Source of the DNA: Microbulbifer sp. TB1203
GTDB lineage: Bacteria; Pseudomonadota; Gammaproteobacteria; Pseudomonadales; Cellvibrionaceae
Assembly: GCF_030997045.1 (NCBI RefSeq)
Contig: NZ_CP116899.1
Span: 3,124,001-3,188,000 of the forward strand
Reading direction: 5' to 3'
Length of the DNA stretch: 64,000 nucleotides
Below, piece by piece: positions 43,680-51,610 of the stretch. The position numbers and the translations under genes are program-made. Within the stretch, counting starts at the first letter, position 1. Each line of letters starts with the position of its first letter. The notes beneath the pieces are model-generated. The model was given only the letters and a program-made list of their open reading frames with translations, made no database searches and had not been told where the DNA came from.

Positions 43680-44585
43680 ATGAATGAACAGGTGGCGACA
43701 GTTTTTGGCGGCACCGGCTTTTTAGGTCGTCGCGTGGTACGGGCGCTGGTAACGATGGGTTATCGGGTGCGCGTTGCGGCACGCCATCCCCAGGACGTGG
43801 ATTTCTCTGACATAAACGATCAGATCACGCCAATACCTGTTGATATACGGGATGAGCGCCGGGTTTCAGAGGCGATTATGGGTTCGGCCTTCGTGGTCAA
43901 TGCAGTTTCTTTGTATTTGGAGAGAGGTGACCTCACGTTTGACACCATCCACGTGAAAGGTGCTGAGCGCATCGCCCGTTGTGCCCGGGCAACCGGCGTT
44001 GATCGGCTTGCACATATATCCGGGCTCGGCGTAGACGAACATTCACCGTCGAAATTCATTCGCGCGCGAGCACGGGGCGAGCAGGTCGTTCGCAACGCCT
44101 TTGGGCGAGCAATCCTGATTCGGCCAAGTGTTATGTTTGGTAGCGATGATGCATTCCTGGCCTCCCTCAGAACCGCAACCCTATTGCCAGTAGTACCGCT
44201 GTTTGGCGAGGGAAACAATCGGTTGCAGCCGGTATACGTCAAAGACGTCGCCACAGCAGTGGCGGAACTTTCGCGGCGAGCTGGTGGTGGTCAGGAGCAA
44301 TTGTTCGAATTGGGTGGCGGTAGTATCTACACTTATCGCCAGGCCCTGCAGGTGGTTATGTCCCACTTGGGACGCAGGCGCGTATTAGTGCCCGTACCAT
44401 TTACTCTTTGGCGGGTATTGGTGGCCGCGTTGAGCCTGATGCCCAACCCTCCACTCACCCGCGACCAACTTATTCTAATGCAGAGTGACAATACGGTGGG
44501 TGAGAGCGCGAAAACTTTTGCCGACCTCGGTATTGATCCCCATAGCCTCGAGGATTTATTGGATGAGTGCTTGCCCAAAAAATAG
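43680..44585 (+). CDS. NAD(P)-binding NDUFA9-like epimerase/dehydratase-family protein
   Basis: 301-residue atypical short-chain dehydrogenase of the NDUFA9/NmrA-like kind. The nucleotide-binding motif FGGTGFLGRRVVRAL stands at residues about 9-23, with VRVAARHP after it; THLG and CATR-type catalytic motifs of true epimerases are not evident. The start is ATG 43680, with GGGAGGG upstream; an earlier GTG at 43650 is less likely. Homologues are often linked to complex I or quinone metabolism. It lies after a divergent regulator and has no evident tie to pectin. Confidence 0.82.
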   Translation: MNEQVATVFGGTGFLGRRVVRALVTMGYRVRVAARHPQDVDFSDINDQITPIPVDIRDERRVSEAIMGSAFVVNAVSLYLERGDLTFDTIHVKGAERIARCARATGVDRLAHISGLGVDEHSPSKFIRARARGEQVVRNAFGRAILIRPSVMFGSDDAFLASLRTATLLPVVPLFGEGNNRLQPVYVKDVATAVAELSRRAGGGQEQLFELGGGSIYTYRQALQVVMSHLGRRRVLVPVPFTLWRVLVAALSLMPNPPLTRDQLILMQSDNTVGESAKTFADLGIDPHSLEDLLDECLPKK

Positions 44586-44639
44586 CGGGTAATAAAAGCT
44601 TTTGCGCCCGATGATATCGATAGGGTTAAAGGAATTTTG

Positions 44640-44720
44640 TAGGGTGCATATACGAAGCGCATCCACCGCAAAGCGGGCCTGCGGCCCGCAAGCGGAGCTG
44701 GAGCTCCACGCCCCCAGGCT
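44640..44720. repeat. Dispersed repeats upstream of the kduD stop
   Basis: GTAGGGTGCATATACGAAGC (44641) resembles the GTAGGGTG... family also seen as a long palindrome at 55101. It is followed by CCGCAAGCGGAGCTGGAGCT (about 44691), whose reverse complement occurs near 21655-21675. Confidence 0.55.
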
Positions 44721-45510
44721 ATTCGTTCGACGGCTTGCCGATGGTCGCCAGGATACCGCCATCCACATAGACGATCTGGCCGGTCACGAAGTTGCTGGCT
44801 TCGCTGGCAAGGAATATCGCCGTACCCTGTAGATCCTCCGGGTTACCCCAGCGCCCCGCCGGGGTGCGGCTGAGGATAAACTCGTTGAAGGGATGGCCGT
44901 CCACGCGGATAGGCGCGGTCTGGCTGGTGGCAAAGTAGCCCGGACCTATACCGTTGACCTGGACGTTGTGCCGCGCCCACTCGGTGGCCATATTGCGGGT
45001 TAGCATTTTCAACCCGCCTTTGGCCGCGGCATAGGCGGAGACGGAATCCCGCCCCAATTCGCTCATCATCGAGCAGATATTGATGACCTTGCCACCGCCG
45101 CGCTCGATCATCTTGCGCACCACCGGGCGGCTCATAGTGAAGACGCCGGTAAGGTTGGTGTCGATCACCTGCTGCCAGTCCTTCAGTTCCATCTCCAGCA
45201 ACGGCACCCGGCGGATGATGCCGGCGTTGTTCACCAGGATATCGATGGGCGCACACTCGCTTTCTATCTGCCCCACGCCGTCGGCGACCGCCGCTTCATC
45301 GGTGACATTGAACAGGTAGCCGCTCGCATCGAAACCCTTGTTGCGCAGGTATGCCACCGCATCGTCGAGTTTCTGTTGCGACGAGTGGCCCGTGATGACC
45401 AGCCTGGCACCGGCCATGCCCAGCCCCTCCGCCATGGCCAGACCGAGGCCGTGAGTGGCACCGGTTACCAGGGCCAGCTTGCCGGTTAGATCGAACAGTG
45501 AGTTGGCCAT
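44719..45510 (-). CDS. kduD: 2-dehydro-3-deoxy-D-gluconate 5-dehydrogenase (SDR)
   Basis: Reduces 2,5-diketo-3-deoxygluconate (DKII) to KDG with NAD(P)H. 263 residues of a classical SDR: cofactor motif VTGATHGLGLAMAEGLG, NNAGIIRRVPL, catalytic Ser in INICSMMSELG, and the YAAAK motif in VSAYAAAKGGLKML. The C-terminal GRWGNPEDLQGTAIFLASEA and VDGGILAT follow the KduD pattern. GGGAG precedes the ATG. It lies 116 bases after kduI on the same strand, with repeats between. Confidence 0.95.
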   Translation of the reverse strand: MANSLFDLTGKLALVTGATHGLGLAMAEGLGMAGARLVITGHSSQQKLDDAVAYLRNKGFDASGYLFNVTDEAAVADGVGQIESECAPIDILVNNAGIIRRVPLLEMELKDWQQVIDTNLTGVFTMSRPVVRKMIERGGGKVINICSMMSELGRDSVSAYAAAKGGLKMLTRNMATEWARHNVQVNGIGPGYFATSQTAPIRVDGHPFNEFILSRTPAGRWGNPEDLQGTAIFLASEASNFVTGQIVYVDGGILATIGKPSNE

Positions 45511-45537
45511 AAGTACTCCCTAAATTGATTCTTAATT

Positions 45538-45622
45538 TGTAGGAGCGGCCGTTGGCCGCGATCACCCCCCTCCCCCGGCCCCTCCCCCGCAAGCGGGAGG
45601 GGGTTGGGGAGAGGGGGAATTT
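45538..45622. repeat. Composite REP-like repeats between kduI and kduD
   Basis: TGTAGGAGCGGCCGTTGGCC (45540) followed by CCCCTCCCCCGCAAGCGGGA (about 45580) and its inverted arm. Two repeat families abut here, inside an apparent operon. Confidence 0.8.
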
Positions 45623-45626
45623 CAGA

Positions 45627-46469
45627 TCATCGCAGCTCGTTCGGCTGCACAAAATCCATATCAGTGTAATCGAGATTCTCGCCCGCCATACCCCAAATAA
45701 AGGTGTAGTTGCTGGTACCCACACCGGAGTGCAGGGACCAGGTGGGAGAGATGACCGCCTGCTCGTTGGCCATCCAGATGGTGCGGGTCTGCTGCGGCGG
45801 GCCCATGAAGTGACACACGGCCTGGCCTTCCGGCACATTGAAATACATATAGGCTTCCATGCGACGGCTGTGGGTGTGACATGGCATGGTGTTCCAGACG
45901 CTGCCCGGAGCCAGTTCGGTCATACCCATCTGCAGCTGGCAGCTTTCCACCACTTCTTTTACCAGTAGCTGGCGGATAACGCGCTGGTTGCAGGTTTCGC
46001 CTGCGCCCATCTCCAACACCTTTGCGTCGTTCTGGCCCACTTTGCGGGTGGGGTACTCGCGGTGTGCGGGGGTGGAGTTCAGGTAGAACTTCGCCGGCGC
46101 GGACTTGTCATTGCTGGAAACTTTTACCTCGCGGGAGCCGCGGCCGACATAGATGGCCTCTTTGCTGTCGACCTCATAGCGGGTGCCATCGACTTCCACA
46201 ACGCCCGGGCCGCCGATATTGATCAGGCCCAATTCGCGACGCTCGAGGAAATATTCGGATCTGAGCGCGTCCACAGTTTCGAGAAGCACAGCTTCCTCTA
46301 CCGGCATGATTCCGCCCACGATCATGCGGTCTACGTGGGTATAGGTGAGGTGCACTGTGTCCGCCTCAAACAGTTTCGGCACCAGGAATTCTTCGCGCAA
46401 ACGCTCGGTATCGTAGCTCACATAGTCGCGCGGGCTGTGCGCGTAGCGCTCTTCGTATTTGGTAGCCAT
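45627..46469 (-). CDS. kduI: 5-dehydro-4-deoxy-D-glucuronate isomerase
   Basis: Isomerises 5-keto-4-deoxyuronate (DKI), from unsaturated galacturonate, to DKII. 280 residues, the usual cupin-fold KduI length. Segments such as LVPKLFEADTVHLTYTHVDR, FLERRELGLINIGGPGVVEV and MPCHTHSRRMEAYMYFN are typical; the last includes the metal-binding His, His and Glu. GGAGAG stands before the ATG at 46469. It is 12 bases past the GH105 gene, which supplies the unsaturated uronate. Confidence 0.97.
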   Translation of the reverse strand: MATKYEERYAHSPRDYVSYDTERLREEFLVPKLFEADTVHLTYTHVDRMIVGGIMPVEEAVLLETVDALRSEYFLERRELGLINIGGPGVVEVDGTRYEVDSKEAIYVGRGSREVKVSSNDKSAPAKFYLNSTPAHREYPTRKVGQNDAKVLEMGAGETCNQRVIRQLLVKEVVESCQLQMGMTELAPGSVWNTMPCHTHSRRMEAYMYFNVPEGQAVCHFMGPPQQTRTIWMANEQAVISPTWSLHSGVGTSNYTFIWGMAGENLDYTDMDFVQPNELR

Positions 46470-46481
46470 AAATCTCTCCTT

Positions 46482-48983
46482 TTAGCCTTGCTTATTCAGC
46501 AGCTTATACATCTCCACACCGGCCATGATGAAGGGGCCAACGCCTTTGAGATCGTCGTCGATGACCGGCTCGCTCATGTAATAGCGGTAGGTGCCGTCGC
46601 GGCCGAAGCCCAGGCCCGCCACTTCGCAGTTGTTGGTCAGGCTTACACTGCCATCGGCGTGCACCTGGATAAACTGGTCCAGCAGGCCCTGATAGGATTT
46701 TTTCGCCAGGGGTACATAAGTGTCGGGCAGGTAGCCGTTGTTGATGGCCTTGGCAAAGAAGTAGGTGAACATGCTGCTGCCGGTGGCTTCCAGGTAATTA
46801 CCCCGCGCGCCGGCTTTATTTGCGACCTGGTACCAGGTACCGCTTTCAGCGTCCTGGTATTTTTCCAGCACCGGGGCCAGTTCGTTGACCATGTCGATCA
46901 GGTACTGCCGCTGCTCCGCGTTTTCCTCCGGGATATAGTCGAGCACGTCTACCAGTGCCATGGCCATCCAGCCCATGCCACGGGACCAGAAATTAGCGGA
47001 GAGGCCACTCTCTTTATCCGCCCAACCCTGCTCTTTCGCTTCATCCCAGGCGTGGAAGTAAAGCCCCGTTTGCGGATCGCGCAGTTTTTCGCGCACCACC
47101 TTGAATTCCGCCAGTACCTCGTCAAAGTTCCCCTCTCCGCCATTATCAGCGCGCATTTTTTCGTAATGGGCGAAGAACGGAATGCCCATGTAGACGCCGT
47201 CCAGCCATACCTGGTGGGGATATTTCTGCTTGTGCCAGAAGGCACCGGCCGACGTGCGCGGGTGGTGCTCCAGTTGCTCGCGCAGGGTGGCCACGGCGGT
47301 TTTGTAGCTGTCTTTGCCGTTGCGCTCGAATATGCGCAGCAGCATCTTGCCGGCGTTGATGCTGTCGATGTTGTATTTTGACTGCACGTAGCCGTTGATA
47401 CTGCCGTCTTCGTTGACGAAGGAGCCCATCACCTTTTCCACCGCATCTGCGTAACGCGGCTCAGGACTTACCTGGTTGAGGTCGTCGTAGGCCTGCATCA
47501 ACAGGCCGGTGGTGTATTCGAAATAGGCCGGGCGCTTGCGGTGCGGGTCTATGCCTCCGAAAGCCAGTTGGTAGGTGCTGCGCTCCAGCTCGGAATCCGC
47601 CAGGCGCTGGCTCCACTGCAGTGCCACATCGGCGCTCAGCGGCTGCTGGGTCTGCGTCTCGCTCAGGGCGGTGGTCAGACGCTTGCGCAGCGGCATGGTG
47701 AGTTTTTCCGCCTCGCGGGCCAGATAGGCTTCAAACTGCTCAGCACTGGTGATGGGGCCGTGCCTGCTCTCCGCTTCTTTTGCCCAGGCGGCGGTGAAGT
47801 AGTAATTGAAATCGTTGGTGGCCGGCTGCTTGAATACAACCACCTGGTTAAGTTCGTCTTCGGTCACTTCCTTGACGGTCTTTTTCTGCACCAGCAGGCC
47901 CATGCCCAGGCCGCTGCCATCGAGGCTCTGCTGGCCCCAGGTGCCGATATAGGTCCAGGCCCCGCCGGGAATATCCAGGTCGCCGACCATCAGTTGGGTA
48001 CCGGTGTGCTTGACCAGGCCGGCCACCAGGGCGCCGAGCCCTTCGCTGGCCTGCCCGTTCACTTCCACCAGGCGGCTGCCGGCGCGCATGGAGAGTATCG
48101 TACTCAGGTCGGCCTGCTTGTTCTCCGCGGGCTTCCAGCCTTTGTATTCAATATTCAGGGAAGAGTAGAGCTCGCCGTTGTCGACGATTTTTGCGGACCA
48201 GTCCTGCACATCACTGACCCGCACGACTTTTTCGCCATCCCAATAGCCATAGCCGCCCACGCCGAGGGCATCGCCCACTTTCAGGATATCCATGCCCCAG
48301 TCGGCCATATGGTGGTAGGACTCGAAGCCGTCCTGCCCCACATCCTGCAGCACCGGCTCGCGCACTTTCTTGCCGAATATGTCGAAACCGTTGCGCCAGT
48401 CCAGGTAGACCCGGTAGCCCACCAGATCCGATTCGATGCCCGGGCCCTCGTAGCGGATAAACTGCGAGTGATCGGTGTGTTCCGGGGGAACATCCAGCTC
48501 GCTGACATTCTGGAAGTAGCCGCCCAGGTATTTCCTGTCGGCCCACTGGCCGCCGGTCTTGCGGGAAATTTCCGCCTGGGTGCGTTTATCCGCGGCCGGC
48601 TGTTCACCGCTGCCGGGGAAAATTTTCAGGTCGATTTTTTCATCCACCTGCAAGTCCACCAGGAACAGGATACCGTCGGCGCTGCCATCGGCATCCCGGT
48701 CGACCCGCTGTACCGGCAGTTTTCCGCCGCCGCGGACCGCCAACGGCTCGGCGTAGTCTTCGCTCAGGCCCAGCTCCCGGAAGCTCAGATACACCGGTTC
48801 GTCCAGGCGCGGAAACGCCGACGGATTGGCCAGCTGGAGGCGGGCGATCAACTCGCTCTGCGCACTTTCCTTCTCTACCGGTTTTTGCTGTGCTTCGCTC
48901 GCGGCGGTATCGGTTTTCTCGCCACAGGAAGCCAGCGCGAACGCGGCAGCTAACAGTGGGTAAACGGAACTGGATAATTTCAC
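46482..48983 (-). CDS. DUF4861-GH105 fusion lipoprotein (unsaturated rhamnogalacturonyl/glucuronyl hydrolase)
   Basis: Releases unsaturated galacturonate from the non-reducing ends of lyase products. GTG 48983 is chosen, with AGGAG 5 bases upstream; the GTG at 48989 overlaps that site. 833 residues: lipoprotein signal (ALASC, Cys20), a DUF4861-type beta domain (about 40-420, with GFESYHHMADWGMDILKVG), and a GH105 (alpha/alpha)6 barrel (about 470-830). GH105 marks: QVWLDGVYMGIPFFAHYEKM with the catalytic Asp, NFWSRGMGWMAMALVDVLDY and EATGSSMFTYFFAKAIN. The two families often sit in neighbouring genes, so this fusion suggests a joint substrate channel. Anchored in a membrane facing the periplasm. 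Confidence 0.93.
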   Translation of the reverse strand: MKLSSSVYPLLAAAFALASCGEKTDTAASEAQQKPVEKESAQSELIARLQLANPSAFPRLDEPVYLSFRELGLSEDYAEPLAVRGGGKLPVQRVDRDADGSADGILFLVDLQVDEKIDLKIFPGSGEQPAADKRTQAEISRKTGGQWADRKYLGGYFQNVSELDVPPEHTDHSQFIRYEGPGIESDLVGYRVYLDWRNGFDIFGKKVREPVLQDVGQDGFESYHHMADWGMDILKVGDALGVGGYGYWDGEKVVRVSDVQDWSAKIVDNGELYSSLNIEYKGWKPAENKQADLSTILSMRAGSRLVEVNGQASEGLGALVAGLVKHTGTQLMVGDLDIPGGAWTYIGTWGQQSLDGSGLGMGLLVQKKTVKEVTEDELNQVVVFKQPATNDFNYYFTAAWAKEAESRHGPITSAEQFEAYLAREAEKLTMPLRKRLTTALSETQTQQPLSADVALQWSQRLADSELERSTYQLAFGGIDPHRKRPAYFEYTTGLLMQAYDDLNQVSPEPRYADAVEKVMGSFVNEDGSINGYVQSKYNIDSINAGKMLLRIFERNGKDSYKTAVATLREQLEHHPRTSAGAFWHKQKYPHQVWLDGVYMGIPFFAHYEKMRADNGGEGNFDEVLAEFKVVREKLRDPQTGLYFHAWDEAKEQGWADKESGLSANFWSRGMGWMAMALVDVLDYIPEENAEQRQYLIDMVNELAPVLEKYQDAESGTWYQVANKAGARGNYLEATGSSMFTYFFAKAINNGYLPDTYVPLAKKSYQGLLDQFIQVHADGSVSLTNNCEVAGLGFGRDGTYRYYMSEPVIDDDLKGVGPFIMAGVEMYKLLNKQG

Positions 48984-49058
48984 GGCCACTCCTCTCGAAT
49001 TTTTATTGTTCAGCTTCGTCGGGTTTTCAACCGAAAACCCTTCCGATCTGCGCCCGCG

Positions 49059-50498
49059 CTACGAACGGCTGGCAACGTACTTTTTCCCGGGGCTGAATAT
49101 TTCGCCATTGATTTGCAATTTGTCCGCGGTGAACTCCTCCAGCGCCTCGATCACTCCCACCGATTCCGCGCTGCGTATTTCGCTGTTGGAAATATGCAGA
49201 CCGCGGATGGGGGCGCGGTCGAAGCCTCGGATATGGAAGGCGCGCTGCGCCTTCTCGCAGCGGAGGTTGTCCACGAAGATGTTGTACACCTCCGGGTCGA
49301 AGGGGCCCTTGTCCCCTTCCTCGTAGAAGAAATTGATCACGATCACGTCTTTTACCTGGCCGATTTCCAGGTTGCGCACATAGATATCGTGAATTTTGCC
49401 ACCGCGCATGGCATTGGTCTTGATGCGCAGACCGCGGTCCAGGTTGGGGCTGCTCATCACGCAGTTTTCCAGGAATACATTGCGCACGCCGCCGGAAATC
49501 TCGCTGCCCAGCACCAGACCGCCGTGGCCGTCGCGCATGCGGCAGTTGCGGATGACAATATTCTCGCTGGGTGTGGCCAGGCGGCGGCCGTCCGCATTGC
49601 GCCCGGACTTGATCGCGATACAGTCGTCGCCGTTGTCGAACAGACAATCCTCGATCAGCACGTTGCGGCAGGATTCCGGGTCGCAGCCATCAGAATTGGG
49701 CCCGTGGCTGCGCGCGGTGACACCGCGCACGGTAACGTTTTCACAGAGCACCGGGTGCATAACCCAGAAGGGGGAGTTTTCCAGGGTAACGTCTTCGATC
49801 AGCACATTGCGGCACTGGTAGAACTGCACCAGCGGCGGGCGCAGGTAGCTGCCGTCGGCATAGACCCGCTCCGCCACCGGCAGGCCTTTTTCCGCATCCT
49901 CAAACAGCGCGTCCCGCGCAGCTTTCTGCGTAGGGCTCTCTCGGTATTCGCATTTGCCGTTCTTTCCCTTCCAGGGCCACCAGGTATCGCAGTCCGCACC
50001 GCCATCGATGCGCCCCTTGCCAGTGAGCGCCACATTCTCGCAACCGAGTGCGTAGATGAGGGGGGAATATCCCATCAACTCCATTCCCTCCCAGCGGGTT
50101 TTTACCGCCGGCAGGTAGCGTTCCGGTTCGGGGATAAAGGAGAGCACCGCACCTTCCTGCAGGTGCAGTTCGGTATTCGATGGCAGGTGAATAGGTCCAC
50201 TGCGGTAACGCCCCGGCGGTACCAGGATGCGGCCGCCGCCGGCCTCGCGGCAGGCGGCCAGGGCACGGGCGAAGGCGGTGCTCGCATCCTCGCCTTCACC
50301 ACTGGCGCCGTACTGTCGGAGATTGAACTCCCGGGAGGGAATCTTCGGCCGCTCAATGGCGGCGAGAATTTTCGGTACCTCGGCCCAGGGGCCGCTGTAA
50401 TCCATCCGCGGCGGCCGGCTCATGGCCCAGGGCACCGCCGGAATGGCGGCCGCGGCCAGAGCAGATTGCAGAAATGCGCGCCGGCTCAATTGTGTCAT
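49059..50498 (-). CDS. GH28 polygalacturonase with Tat signal
   Basis: Hydrolyses galacturonan oligomers in the periplasm. 479 residues; a twin-arginine signal (LSRRAFLQSALAAAAIPAVP) implies export in folded form. The GH28 set is complete: GPNSDGCDPES, NGDDCIAIKSGR, MRDGHGGLVLGSEISGG and GLRIKTNAMRGG, i.e. the catalytic Asp residues, His and the Arg-Ile-Lys motif. The long N-terminal lead (about 50-130) is of the exo-acting type. It stands upstream of GH105, kduI and kduD on the same strand (gaps of 75, 12 and 116 bases), forming one unit with a candidate regulator site before it. Confidence 0.94.
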   Translation of the reverse strand: MTQLSRRAFLQSALAAAAIPAVPWAMSRPPRMDYSGPWAEVPKILAAIERPKIPSREFNLRQYGASGEGEDASTAFARALAACREAGGGRILVPPGRYRSGPIHLPSNTELHLQEGAVLSFIPEPERYLPAVKTRWEGMELMGYSPLIYALGCENVALTGKGRIDGGADCDTWWPWKGKNGKCEYRESPTQKAARDALFEDAEKGLPVAERVYADGSYLRPPLVQFYQCRNVLIEDVTLENSPFWVMHPVLCENVTVRGVTARSHGPNSDGCDPESCRNVLIEDCLFDNGDDCIAIKSGRNADGRRLATPSENIVIRNCRMRDGHGGLVLGSEISGGVRNVFLENCVMSSPNLDRGLRIKTNAMRGGKIHDIYVRNLEIGQVKDVIVINFFYEEGDKGPFDPEVYNIFVDNLRCEKAQRAFHIRGFDRAPIRGLHISNSEIRSAESVGVIEALEEFTADKLQINGEIFSPGKKYVASRS

Positions 50499-50566
50499 AG
50501 CTCCCTAACTCCACTATCGTTATTATCTCAGCCGAAAGCGGCAAGACCAGACCATTACTATGACCC

Positions 50567-50585
50567 AATGGTGTCATACCAATTT
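50567..50585 (-). promoter_or_regulatory. Candidate uronate-regulator operator before the GH28 operon
   Basis: On the minus strand this reads AAATTGGTATGACACCATT; its first ten bases equal the left half of the E. coli UxuR/ExuR consensus. A second half-site, AATGGTCT, lies near 50549-50556. Both precede the GH28-GH105-kduI-kduD unit. Confidence 0.5.
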
Positions 50586-50611
50586 TACAGGAGCAAGGGG
50601 AAGGAAAATCA

Positions 50612-50650
50612 ATGACCGATGATCAAATTAAAAAACTGATCATCGGTCAT
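50612..50650 (-). terminator. Long hairpin after the gntR stop
   Basis: ATGACCGATGATCA (50612-50625) pairs perfectly with TGATCATCGGTCAT (50637-50650) around an A/T-rich loop. It starts 12 bases past the gntR stop on the minus strand; a short T-rich stretch (GATTTTCC) follows, so termination is plausible. Confidence 0.6.
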
Positions 50651-50661
50651 CAGTCATGGAT

Positions 50662-51399
50662 TCAGGGCAGGGCAAAGCGCTGGCGCGCCGCATTCACTTC
50701 GCGCCGCGCGGCCTCCAGGGCCTCGGCTTCGGTGGCATCCAGCAACTGCTTCACCACACGCTGTAGGTGATCGCGCATGGCGCTCCTGGCTGCATCCGCG
50801 TCGCGGCGCTTGAGAGCGTCGAGAATCCTGCGGTGCTCCTCGATGCGCGGCCGGGAGCCGGCTTGGCGCACCTTTTCCAGGATGCGCGCGGACACACTGG
50901 AACTGTTACGCAGCTGCCAGAGGTGCTCGCACACGGAGACCACCGCATCGTTGTGGGTGCTGCGGGCAATATGAAGGTGAAACTTCTCGTCCGCTACCTC
51001 TGCGTTGGCCTCGGTGGCGTTCTCGACGATCATCTCCTCGAGTATCCGCTCCAGCGTCTCCAGTTCCGCCCCGGACATCTGCCGGGCGGCCAGGCCGGCG
51101 GCCTCCCCTTCGAACATGATGCGCGCCTGCAGTATTTCAAACGGGCCTATGTCGGATTCCCCGGCTTTGAAGGCGCCCACCTCCGCATCCACTACATAGA
51201 CGCCGGAGCCGCCCTTCACTTCGACACAGCCGGCCAGCTCCAGGGCGATAATCGCCTCGCGTACCGTGGGTCGGCTGACCTCAAAACGTTCCGCCAGCTT
51301 GCGCTCCGCCGGCAGGCGTGTGCCCGGAGGGTAGTCACCGGAGGCGATGGCGGCGGCCAGTTGCTCAGCCACCTGTTGGTAAAGTCGCACACCTTGCAT
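50662..51399 (-). CDS. GntR-family (FadR subfamily) regulator of uronate genes
   Basis: Probable repressor responding to a uronate-pathway intermediate. ATG 51399 is chosen since GGAG stands 9 bases ahead; in-frame starts at 51417 and 51477 have none. 245 residues: winged HTH about 1-75 (LYQQVAEQLAAAIASGDYPP, RLPAERKLAERFEVSRPTVR) and an FCD effector domain about 95-230 with metal-site His residues (DEKFHLHIARSTHN). It is divergent from uxaA, with two candidate operators in the shared 211-base region, and upstream of the GH28-GH105-kdu unit. Closest functional analogues are UxuR/ExuR; I leave the symbol blank because the effector cannot be told from sequence. Confidence 0.9.
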   Translation of the reverse strand: MQGVRLYQQVAEQLAAAIASGDYPPGTRLPAERKLAERFEVSRPTVREAIIALELAGCVEVKGGSGVYVVDAEVGAFKAGESDIGPFEILQARIMFEGEAAGLAARQMSGAELETLERILEEMIVENATEANAEVADEKFHLHIARSTHNDAVVSVCEHLWQLRNSSSVSARILEKVRQAGSRPRIEEHRRILDALKRRDADAARSAMRDHLQRVVKQLLDATEAEALEAARREVNAARQRFALP

Positions 51400-51479
51400 G
51401 AAGGCATTCTCCGTCATTCGATAATTGGCGCAGTTTAGCAGAAGGGGTTTAGCCGCTACAAACAGAACTGCTGCCACAA

Positions 51480-51525
51480 CAGTCTTACCAAAACAAGTCC
51501 GATTCGAGATTGCGGCCTTACCAAT
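51480..51525. promoter_or_regulatory. Two candidate operators between gntR and uxaA
   Basis: CAGTCTTACCAA (51480-51491) and GGCCTTACCAAT (51514-51525) repeat the motif seen before kdgK and dctP. Their place between divergent genes fits autoregulation together with control of uxaA. Confidence 0.55.
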
Positions 51526-51610
51526 ATAGTGCTAGATTGCAGCCATTCACATAGCAATCAATAAAAATCAGTTGTTCCTGGCCGTTTGCCGGTGCGGAGT
51601 CTGTACGCAG

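Noticed and set aside
43438..43683. 81-codon frame before the NDUFA9-like gene
   Set aside because: No ribosome binding site or family match, and it overlaps the well-supported start at 43680.
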